Shown: piece after piece, positions 43,027 to 54,700 of the stretch
Numbering within the stretch: position 1 is the first letter of the stretch
How the letters are laid out: the number at the start of each line of letters is the position of its first letter
From: Xiphydria camelus
Lineage: Eukaryota > Arthropoda > Insecta > Hymenoptera > Xiphydriidae
DNA: 64,000 nt
Assembly (NCBI GenBank): GCA_963678675.1
Contig: OY783192.1
Location: 35,619,250 to 35,683,249 of the forward strand
Direction of reading: 5' to 3'
Notes under the pieces: generated by a model
Databases searched by the model: none
Told to the model about the DNA's origin: nothing
What the model saw: only the letters and a program-made list of their open reading frames with translations
Position numbers and translations under genes: made by a program

Positions 43027-46000
43027 GACAACTTCGTGGGATGACGTTTACTCAACGGTAAAAGCTCGTATGCGCGTCGCTAAGTCTCGAGGCGTTAGGA
43101 TCGCCCGTTAGACTCGTTGGCGAGCGATCTTAGAATTATTTAAGAATTTTACTTGGCAGTTCAGTGGGCAATTTCAATCATTTGATACATCGAAAATTTC
43201 TGCGCATAGAATTGATGATTTACTTGATTTCATTAATTTCTCGAGGGTGAAATTTAAGTAGAAAAACTACGAATTGTAAAACTTCGAAGTCACTTTTAAA
43301 AGACGAACTAGAATTTGTTCGATCGAAAGGAATTAGAATCTCACGAGACCCGTGGCAAGAGGTACACGAATAAGGTGCCGCAGGAGTACCGTCGGTCAAA
43401 GTCACGAGAGACGATTCGAGCCGCGGAAACTTTTACCGCTGAGTTCACACATTTAAAATACGCGACCTCTCAAGGGACGTTTGTCCCGAAACAAGAGGGA
43501 GCACACCCTCTCTCGGCAGCGACGAAATGCAGCGCGCGCCAGCGGCGAAGGGGACATAATAATAATAGTAACACGAGCGAAAACGTACGAATTAATTAAT
43601 CCATTAGTCGTTACGAGAAAACGGGGTGTGGTTGTATCGTGGGTGGTTGAAACTTTAGATCGTGAAGTTTCAGTCACCGTTTATCGTTTCTTTTTTTTCT
43701 CTTAATATCACAATAAGTCTCAAAATTACCAGCGGCCGCGTATCCGCGACCCCCGTGCGGAATTCAGATCTCCCGGGAAAACGAATGTTTCCTACGTCAC
43801 TATTTTTTTTTTTTTCGTTTTTCTTTTCTTCCCTCTAAACGCGCTACTTAGACTTTCATAAATCGCTTAATTTCTCTCTCTTTTTTTTTTGTTAAATCGT
43901 TTTACGTCATTTTCTCTCAATATAAGGCTCCCACGGCAGTCTCACGAAGTAGCATCAGTTCTTGTATCAACAACGAAGAGGACGCGGTCGAGTGTCGCGA
44001 CGATGAGGGTTCGCGCGGGTGTACCGAAACTTTCGAATCTCTACCATCTCCAACGGGTTTCGTTTCCCCCCTCTATCGTTCCTCCGATCAACTACCACTC
44101 GTTCCCACGCGAGGCGCTTACGGGCGTTCGCGAGCTCACGACCACGTCCGAGTTCTCTAAGCGTTAAAAAGCTGAATCTCTAAGGACACACCCACGAAGC
44201 GTAACGCGTTTCGCGCCTGCCGCGATCCGCGAGTTGTAACGACGCGATCGAGTGAGAAGGGCGAACGAGAAGTGCGGCACGAGAGCGCACGCGAGGGACG
44301 CTGGTCCGGTCGAGGTGTAAAACAGACGGCTGGAGTCGACGTCGCGCGAAGGAAAGCGACGCGACGCGTTACGGGCGCGCTTTCGAAGGACCCTCCACTG
44401 GGAAATTCGAGCCGAATGTATTGCTACGCGAAACTACGGGTACCCCGCACGACGAGATCGGTGCAACGGAATCGAACGTGAGCTTCGAGAGCGAAGGAGA
44501 CGGTAATTGCGAAGAATTTACAAGGTGGCCCACTCGCTGCGAAACCTTCCGCGATTGTCGTCGAGCTTGCGAGAGAGTGCTCGGCTCTTCCTGTTCGCCT
44601 TCGCGGAGCTTTGCGCGCGATCGTAGATTCCCATTGTCGCTTCTCAGAGTCGATCGGCATATCTACGCTCCGCGCGATAGCGCAGCTGCTGGCGCGCGGC
44701 AGGAGGAAAGGTGTCGCACGCGCGCGGGACTATACGAAAATTGCAACGAACTCGTGTAAAAGTACCGCCCACGCTAAGCGCGACGCGCAGCAACTTTGAA
44801 AAAAATCTACGATCTCCTTCATTAAGATCTCTAAACGATATAGGTAGAGTACAGTACGAATATGTATTAAGCGTACACGTCAACGACAAAGGGACAATAA
44901 CTAAGTTCGAATCGATAAATAACGTTTACTCTAAGGTTATGCGTCAGTCCAGAAGTGTCGGCTATACCCGATCGCGAAGAAATTTTAACGCTTTTCTCCC
45001 TGGCAGCGCCCGGGTTGCTCGCGCATTCGCGCTCGTCTAATTTAGTCCGATCTGATCTAGTCGTAGCTCCCGCTGTACGGGGGAAGGTTTCGCGCGTACG
45101 AACGAGGAAATTTGCGCGTCGCTTTCCACCGAATCGATCTCGTATCGGTCGAGCGTTAGATCGGACTGGATCGGATCGGCGCGGGGGCGCGTGCAATTCG
45201 AGCGAGCGAGAAACGAATGTTCCGGGGGTACAACGAAGACTGTACAGAGTATTCTGGGGGTCGCGGGATATACGGAGTAGCGAGACGGGCAGCGCTGCGC
45301 GAGGACAATAGTCCAGATCAGTCCAATCGCGTTACGTTTCTTTTCGTCTTGAAAAATATAAATTCAAATTTAGAATTTCGTATAAAAGGCCTTGCTCTCT
45401 CGCGTTCTCGGCGTTCCACCGTAATCCCCGCGCTTTCCGCGGCGCGTGCCGGCGAAAAGCGCGCGGTACACGTGCCGCGCGTCAACTTTGAAACGCGCCG
45501 ACGTCGTTTTTATCCACCATGCTTTCCCTGGCTACGTCATTTCGCATGCAACTTTTTCTTACCCTCGCATGCATCCTTTCACACGCACTCTTTCTCTCGT
45601 GCTCTCTCTCTCTCTCTCCCTCGCGTACACCGAAAATTACAGCAGAGATCGTTCGCGTCACAATCCTCCCTCTCGCGCGCAAGTCCCTATAACGAATAAC
45701 TACTTTATGTATAATATACTCGTATGTATGCACGAAACAATGAATTAAATTAATAGTCGCTACGCGCTTGTTGTTGTTGTTGTTTCTCTCGTTAAATATG
45801 TAATAATGCAAGTAAGTCTAGGATTTTTTCCGTCCGGCCGACACGATGGTCCATTCCCGCGTGTTCGTGTGTACGCGCGCGTCTCGTGCGCATTTCCTCT
45901 CGTGCAGTTAATATTTCTTTTAATTACTTATACTTTATCTATTTAATATAATCATTTCTCGCGCGCTTTTCTCGCCTATTATTCTTTATATATCCTACAA

Positions 46001-48272
46001 CCACAGCAGGTACTGTATACATATAATATTATGTGTGCGCTCGGGCGTCCGGGCGCGCGCGCACCGCGTACGCGCGCGTATGTCGCACGTCCACGGGCGT
46101 GCACACGCGCGGAAGCGCGGGCGTGCTCCGTGCTGGCGCACGGGAGTCCCTCGGCGACCGCTGAGATCCACATCACAGTTGCTCGGCGTGCGTGCCGGGC
46201 ACGCAAGCAAATAGAACACATTATTGGTTTCTTATTTTTCGTCCCGGGAGCTAACACCGTTTAGAGATACGAGCCCCGCGCCGTTTGTTCATCTTCCCCC
46301 GTTCGTTCGACGCGTCCGTCGCGCGCGGTTCCCGTCGAATTGTCCCTCTCCCCCCCCCCCCCTCCCCCGGCACCGCGCGAACGAGAGTCGCGGCGAAGTG
46401 ACGAAGGATCGCGCAACCGCGTCGTCGAATCGCGAAAGGATCGCGGAACAATTTTGCATGGCCAATTGGGTTTCGGATTTCGTTTTTTTTCTGCATTTCT
46501 TCCCTCCCCGTCGCGAGCGTCGCACCGCCGACGCCTGTCCCGCGGCAGCGAAATGTCAAATTTTGTCGTCCTCTCGTTTCGCGTCGCTTTCCCACCTTCT
46601 CAACCCCGCACACCCTACTTCCACCCCGTCTCTTTCGCGTCAACGATTCGCGCGAACGCCGAGTTCTCGTCGGTCCGGTCGAAGATCCATCGTCTCTTCC
46701 ACTTCGTGTCCCTCCTCGCCCCTCGTGTCTTCCTTCGACCTGGCGAACGCTCGGTGGACCATCGCGATGACCGTGACAATTATAACGTCTACGAATACCA
46801 TAATCTTAAAGCTAGATCAGAGGTTCGACACGCGGGTACGCGCGCGCTTGCGGTTGCACAAGCCCGCTCTTACTCGCGTGTACGGATCCTGCGCGGGGGG
46901 GAGGGGGCGGCCGTTTTCGAGCGACTGTGGGTCGCGCGCGACAAAAAATGGTATACTCTCGATAACGTGCGCGAATTACGACGGGGATAGGAGAGAGGGT
47001 CGCGTGTGGGAAAGGAGGAGAGATGAGGCGAGAGGACGCGGGGTGCGAGATAACGAGAATGCGGGATCGGCGAGCCAAAGACATGTACAAATGAATATGT
47101 TCAGGTATAAAAAATATGAGGACATCTGTCACGACCCGTGCGATACGCCCGAGAACCCGTCGCCCCCTTAATTAGATATACCTTTATATTATCCTTCAAC
47201 TTTTGTTTATTATATATATTATAAAATTTAACTCCAAATTGCGATAATAACTCCTAGTTGTAACGTGTTTCCTCTCGCGTGTCCAGCGGAGAAGTGTCCG
47301 CGTGTACGCGATTGCGTGTATACAAGGTGTGTGTGTTTCCGTATTTCCGTGTACTTTCTACAGGTAAACGAATTCTATTTATTTAGTCGTTAATCGATAA
47401 TGTTTATCTCGTTCCTTTTTCCGCTACCATTAACGTATCAGTTGGCGCACCCCGTCGGGTCTGTGTTCGTCTTCTATTTCTCGCGTCTCGCTAAGTTATA
47501 CATGCGGAGGGTGGGTGGTGTTCCGGGTACATACGTCTCGATTTCCATCACCGACTGCCCCGTGTATGCGTTTGGGTGTGTGTACGTGTGTGTGTTTCTC
47601 TTTGTACGTACTTGCAAACATTACTTCCAGTTTTGCTCGATACCACTATTTCTTGCTTTCGTTATCTGTTTTCGCGGATAGATAGAGCATCGTTAATTAC
47701 GTATATAGTTTTTGCGTATAGTCGTAGATTATTATTATGCATACTCGCGGCTCTTTCGCGCGCGATGTGATTAACTCTTTTTTTTTTCTGCGCCCGGGGA
47801 CCGAGCGCACGGGTACCGCGAAGATCGCGCGCACTCGGCACCCCCCCGGGCTTTCGTGACCGAAGGACGAATCGATGGAAATTTTGCCGGCTGCAAGGGC
47901 GCGAGGAAGTAATATTTACGTATTAAAAGCGCGTTCGGGTAAAGTGCGTTAACCAAAACGTTAATCCGTTAATTTACTCAATTAAGTCTAGCTACGTCTG
48001 GTGTCGGCCATGGCAGTCCTAGGACAAAAGACGGTGTCGCGCGCGCGAGCGCACCCTTTTCAAGAGTCGCCGAATTCCGGTCGTGCCGCGAAGAACCTGC
48101 CGACGCGTTTCCCCGTTCGGGAGAGGCCCGTCGATCGACGGCCGGGCCAGAATTCGCGCGTTTCATCACCGCGTCTCCCCGTTCCGTTTTCATCCACGGA
48201 CTGCCGTGGTAAGATTTGTAACCATATTAGTCAATATATACTTTATGTATGTATCATAACAACCGATAGCTC

Positions 48273-48275
48273 ATC

Positions 48276-48308
<33 letters not shown>

Positions 48309-48360
48309 CTTATATATTTATATATACTTCTATATATCTTTCATATATACTTTATGTTGT
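48273..48360. repeat. (TA)n-rich low-complexity tract
   Basis: Alternating TATATA tracts interrupted by G and C bases, downstream of the Hr3 stop. Confidence 0.8.
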
Positions 48361-48880
48361 TTTTTATGTATACTTTATATATAACAATGTTATGTTTATT
48401 TAAGGCCCAATACGTTCATTACGAAGGAAATTATCTGCAACAGAAAGAAAACGACGAGGCCGTTAACGATGCGCGTCGCGCCTTCTAAGCGCGTTGCAAT
48501 AAAAATGCGTCGGCGAGAGATATGCGAGCTCGAACTTTGCTTTTCCCATTTTATCGATCGGCGCGAAAGAAAAGAAGGAGAAGTTCACTCGTCGAGGACT
48601 CATCGTCGCCGGCGATTGCCTCGCGTATGAAAGATATTATAGAGATATTAGGACTTTCGGGAGAAATGCCGATCGGGAAAAATATACGAGATACCCTGGA
48701 AAATGAGATCGTTAAAAGGATTGATATATTCGGGGCTGTCCGGATCGGTGCCCCTACCGCTTCCTCCACGGCTAAGTCAGCTGGCTGCGATACGAGACAC
48801 CTGGTATACGTAATGCACGGTGCGCCAGGACTCGAACTACTGTACGAGACCATTGAAAATCGTTCCGTTCGATTGTACAC

Positions 48881-48886
48881 TTTATT
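48881..48886 (-). terminator. First canonical poly(A) signal after Hr3
   Basis: TTTATT on plus (AATAAA on minus) about 280 nt after the Hr3 stop. More distal ones exist at 47378-47383 and 47216-47221, so alternative 3' ends are possible. Confidence 0.45.
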
Positions 48887-49163
48887 AAGAGCAGGGACAA
48901 GGGGAAGGTGAACTACGTCATCCAGCTGACAGTTTGAGGGAACGCGAAGATGTAGGTGCGGCCGAGACGACAATGTCACTTCCCTTCCGTTTTGGACCAG
49001 TAGAGGGGACCAAAATCCACAAACGACGTCGAATAATTCTAGAGAGAGAGAGAGAGGGAAAGAGAGTACGAGATTTTGACTCACCTCGACAGAGCAAGGC
49101 CCCGTGTCACTCGCGTTCCGCGTCGTCTGCCAGCGTCGGGTCGCCCTGCGCTGCGTCGGCCGT

Positions 49164-51688
49164 TCAGCTGTCGACGCTGAAGAGCTCTTTGTGGAGGGCC
49201 GGAAACTCGAGGTGAGGTTGCGATCGCTTGAACTTCGCCAGTGCGTCCATGTGCAGCAACGAGATCTCTCTGAGTTGGGGTATCTTGGCCAGTATCGCGT
49301 CGCAAACCGTAACGTCACCTTTAATCGGGGTCACGTGGTTCCGCTCGAGCTCCGACCTCAACGCCTTGATCACCGCCTGGGACAGCCTCGTGATCTCCGC
49401 CAGACCTTTAAGTCCGGGCCGATCTGAAACACCGTGGAATTGCGTGGTTTCAGGCCACCGCTACTGCCGGGCTGGGATCGTGGAACGCGCGCGCGCGCGC
49501 GCGCGTGTCCTCCGTTTTTCTCCAATTTCGCGCGCCTCCGCGGCCCTGGCGGGCAGCGGCGAGGGAAAAAGCCGAAGTCGAGTCAAGGTCGAGCGGACGG
49601 AATCGAATTTAGGCGACCCCGCGAGCGGAACCATCGAAATTTCGGCTCGGCCGTTGGTACGCGTACGGCGACCAACTTGGTCCGTCGACGAAGGCGGCTG
49701 CGAAATCTAGATCGGGTTTAGAGTGAAAAGGAATGACGGTAGGGGTTGTCGTACCAGTCGTCAGCTGTTGCACTCGTCGAAGACTGAGCGGCGGTCATCG
49801 TCGCTGTCTCCGGCGATACTTGACGGTGCAAAATGAAAGCTCTGTATAACGTCGTCGTTGTCGTTGTCGTCGTCGTACCTCTCTTTCTCTCTGCGCGTAA
49901 GAAAATCTCTAGACGGGTACGGATGCGTGCGGATGCGAATCGAGGGAGCTTTATGCATGCCGCGCGCTCGGCCAGTCGAGTCCGTCCGTTCGGAGGAGGG
50001 AAGGAGGAAGAAGAGTAGAGTAAGAGATGGAGAGTGACGGTGACGAAAATGATGGGAGAAGAAAAAAAGAAAAGGTCGATCCAATAATCCTCACCAGGAC
50101 TGAGAAGTACCGCCGCGCTGTACAGCGCCAGCTCCGTCTCGGTGAGTTTCAGTTCCGCGACGCTCCGTGCCAGCTCGAAGACGCACGAGACCAGCTTCAT
50201 CTCGGCGGTGTCCGTCGTGTAGAACGCGTCCTGGGGCAGCATGGTTTCGCCGTAGAGAACGCAGTTCTGCTGGAGGTCGAGATACCTGCTCATGCGTAAC
50301 ACCGCCAGCTCGAAGGAACCTGAAATTCGGACGGTGGTCCGTGAAGGGAAGGCGAGACGGGGAGAGAGGTTGGCGAATGGAACCTTTTCTCGCGGTTGCA
50401 ACGTAAAAAGAAAACAATCGGGCGGAAACTCTCGGCTGTACTCACCGGCTTTCAGCAAAACGATTTGGTCGTCCTGCGAGAGCTTCATGAAGCCCGGAAC
50501 CATTTTAGCAAATTCGATGATCTGCTGAATGACCGTGGTCAGCTTCTGCGCGCACTCGAGCCAGAGCTGCTCGTGGGCCATGTTCTTGTAATAGATTAAT
50601 CTGGAGAGGTCGTGCGGTCGACGGAAGGACTCCTGGATTTGATCGGTCGAAATCAAACACGTCCGCGCGTGGGCATCCGCTATCGTTTTCGAGAGCAGCT
50701 CATTGATTTGTGCCGGATCTGCGAATTCAGCGAAGGATAACGATGATCATTCCCTCCTGGGACTCGTGGCTGCATTCCTATTCGTTACCTTATCACTAGC
50801 AGAGCGTACTACGAAAGCTTGTCGATATCGCGCGCAACGCTAGGAGAATTTCTTTTTTCATCGACATGATCTCGTGCTATCGATATAGAACTCCCCTCAA
50901 AATTTCTTCTACGAAGAAGCGGCGGAAGAGAGAGAGACAAATAATGCAGATTCAAGGAAGTCATGCGACATTCTCATTTGTACGATATCCAGTAATGACT
51001 AAAAATAACATTTCATGATTTCTCTCCAAATTTTCTAATCGAAAATAGCTTAGCTTAAGATATTTGGAATTCTTCGATGAAATATACGAATTTCCAGAAT
51101 CGATCGGGCGATTATCCTATCCGATAGACTCATTTCATTGATTGCCAATTTATAGAACCGCTTGTGCGTATAACTGGTTACTTTCAAGCAGTGAGCAACA
51201 AGCGATTAGTAAACCAGGGACTTCGCTACGCATTTATGGGAAGCTGATCTACGTGGATGAGATTGGTTATCGTACCCGAGGGGATATAGTTCATGCAAAG
51301 GGACACAAACATAATCTCACATCTCGTATGGGACATACTGGGCAGACTAGGGACATCATCGTCTTCGGGGGGATTGTTGACCCTCTGTTGCTGGTTGCTC
51401 AGAAACGTCGTCGAGTCGACCATCGTATAGGAACCGTGTCCCAGGCTGGCCAGCTCGACGTTGGACTCTTGTTTCACAGCAACGATGCCTCCACCGCTTA
51501 ACGAGCCACCACCACTACCACCACCGTTTCCACTACCCCCGGACGCTCCGACAGCAGCACTGCTGCCGCCAGATCCGCCCCCGCCACCGGAGCTAGCTCC
51601 CGCGCTGCTTCCCGTCGTCGTTGCCGATAGAGATTTTCCTGGTTTCATCGAAATACGACGACGCATCACCAAACGCTCGCCGGAGAAG

Positions 51689-51719
<31 letters not shown>

Positions 51720-54700
51720 GTGAAGAGCGAGAACGGGAGCTTGCACGAGTTTCAGTAGCGGCTGAACGAAATCGCGTTACGATCCTTGTCGTTACGGTCG
51801 AACCGTGCGCGCGTTGGTATCGTCGTCGCTCCGCGTAATGATCCATCCAGATGAAAATTAGTCGATGATTGAGAATGTACCGGGTGATGCGCTTCATGCA
51901 CCGTGGTCGCTTTCGTAGTTGCCTTCGGTAGGCGCGGCGTCATCGACACCAGCTGCGCCTGATGAGAGGCAACCGTGAAATCGATCGACCGTCAAGTATA
52001 AAGTGTATCACCTCGTACAGGGCGAGCATCGTTCTCTCCATCGATTAATGTGTACCTCGGTTAATCGCGTCCATCATGCAAGTCCTCTCGTACCAAGGAA
52101 TCGCCGAGGTGCGTTCTACGACCACCTCTGCGATCAACGTTGCGTTACTCACCGGTGGTGACCACACTGGGAAGCACACCGGTCGCAGTCGCGGAGGGTG
52201 TGTCCGATGCAACGGCGTCGACTTGCGTCTGCGTTGGCCGAGGATCGTAGGCCGTCGTGCTGTCGACGTAATCCGCGCTCAGCTCGTAATTGGTCATCGC
52301 CTGATGATTGTAATACCCTGATCCTCCCGTGCCCGACGAAGCGTACTCGCTACCGCTGTACGCGTAGCTGAAATTCATAGGGGGGGGAGGCATACAAATT
52401 AAAAGCATCGCATTCGCGATGATGAGCGATGCGACTAAATGAATTTCCGGTTGCTCGGCTGGATGAGTTTACCGTCGCGAAGACGTCGGCTCTCGTTGTA
52501 TATAGAGCGCTGCTGACGTCGCGACGGAGGGAAAGTAATTCGAAATGATATATGGGAAGACGTTACGATTATCGGGAATTCAATTGCAGTGAGCGCGGTG
52601 ATGAGAGAATTAACGAGATATCGAATTCGAGTTTAACGTTAGTAAAATAGAGAATGTTTTGGAACGACAGACGTGCACTGCAGCTTCACCGATTGGCAGC
52701 GATGCTCCGTGACTGATGAATGCGTGTTTAAGGATGATCGTGCGGTGGTAATCATCGGTCGCTTGCGATGATCTCGATAGATGCTTGCAAGATCGATCGT
52801 TAGGATGGATCAACGAACCTGCCGTTCTTCTGATATACTGACCCGCCGTTGTAGGAGTGGTGCTGGTCCGAACTGCTCGGCGTCTGGTGCTCGAAGACGC
52901 TGCTGTCCGGCGCCGTTTCCGATGCCGCCCTCATTTGCGCCTGGTGGAATCTCACCTCGTCCTCGACCTTCTCCCTCTGCTTCTTCGACATGCGTCCGAA
53001 TTTAACGGCTGTAACGCGTAGAAGATTTCGAAAAATTATAGATCGCCGATCTGGGCAATTTCGCTGCTTATAAATCGCGAGGTTATGCGCTTTATGCTTC
53101 GCAGATATTTGATTCCCGGCGATAGGCAACCACGGAATCCATCTACTACCGCGGAGTCTAAAGTGTATCACCTCGCGCACGAGGTCCAGGACGCGCGATG
53201 TGCTCTCTCTCCCTCGCATTTATTTCATAAATCAACCCCGTCCACCTTTCTGATTATCCCGATAAAGATCAACGAGGCCACCTAATTGCAATGAAACTTT
53301 TCAATCGAATCGTCCGATCGCCGATTACGGTGAGGATATTTCGAATGATGAGAAATGAGATTGGGAGAGGGGGGAAGATGCCGGAAGTAAATGCAATTAG
53401 TCGAAACAAAGGACTGCGCCGGTTCGATTACTTCGAAAGTGGACGGTCAACGGAGGACGGAGCCGAGCGGAAACGAAGGATACCTCAGATAAGCCAAGAA
53501 CAATCGAATGTCGCAATTACTCTTCGGTGACATTAAATTCGACGTGGGGGAAAAAATAAGATGGTATACCTCGCGAGCTGCGCGAATTTTACGTTTTGAA
53601 TTTCTGCAACCACACACTACGTTATATTCCATTTGCAAGGGTTTCAATCCCCATCACGATTTTCACCAGGAAGAAACTCCGACTCCTCTGCGTCATCTCA
53701 ACTGTTCGGTATGCGCATAATGAATTATCACACACGGCACGCCGTTAGTGGCAAGGGTAGGTACATCGGGCGTTAATCTACCGCGGAACACATTTTCCTA
53801 CCGCGGAACACATGCGCTAATCCGCATATGCGAGTCGTCACGCTAGGCATGGAAAACATTGTATATGACGGAGTGTGCTCCGAAAGTAGGTAAGCATAAT
53901 AAACGCGCGAGTTAAGTAAACGCGTACGAGGTACACCTGCATAGGTTACGGTGTATACCCAAGTACTTAGCGAGCATTAGGTGCTGTTTCAAAGGTAACC
54001 GTAGGTTGGCACGGAGTGCGGGTGAGTTCGCGTCTTAACGCCATACGCATACAACCTGTTGCAAAACTTATCACTCGGAGTGCAAGGGCATAGGTGCCTA
54101 TGTGTTTTTACTTAATATAAAGAAGAATATGATATTCCGCGCGCGTCTATCCCCAGTGAATGCATTTCTTTCGCGACGTCCACCCCAATTTCTCCCGCCA
54201 GACCGAACCTTTCAAACCGCGTCGAGAATCAACCACCGCCCAACCCTACGATTCCCCTTACCCCTCTATCAAACGGCAGCGAGGCACGCACGAAGCGCGG
54301 CATCGTAATGGAAATCACATTTCCCCAATTCGAAGGTGCGGAGTCCTCCGGTGCATCCCCCTCCGCACCTCGCGCGCGTGAACACACCCTCGACGAGCGA
54401 TCGCGACGAAACGCATGCGTCGCGCGCCGAGAGAACGCGGAAGCGGTTCTCGGTTGCGAGCTCGACTAGATTCGACTCCGGTCGGCTCGTCTCGCTGCAC
54501 GCGTGGGGCTTGGTCGAGTTCGGCGTGTGACGTCACGAACCGACGAGTGCAACGTCACAATTCCGGCGAACCGCTAGCGCGCGCGCCCTCGCCGTAGGCA
54601 CGCGTATACGTGTGCACTTCCACGCACACGCACGCGCGGGCGCACGCGTCTGTGCATCGCGCGCGGCGAAGCCACGAGCGAGGGAATGCGGGGGAGGGCG

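Larger units (their letters stand above)
40108..49163. other. Intergenic region downstream of Hr3, partly CpG-rich
   Basis: Nine kilobases with no recognised protein-coding gene. 43.9-47.2 kb is CpG-rich and carries long open frames on both strands with low-complexity Arg/Pro/Ser products (for example 46224-47171 plus), as expected from stop-poor composition. Two TATA-plus-initiator-like sites on the plus strand (42996, 43921) hint at possible noncoding transcription. Hr3 3' UTR occupies the right end. Confidence 0.5.

Noticed and set aside
48551..49318. 255-codon minus-strand ORF across the end of Hr3
   Set aside because: It is a shifted frame of the final Hr3 exon followed by 3' UTR; the conserved AF-2 helix and stop at 49164 are in another frame.
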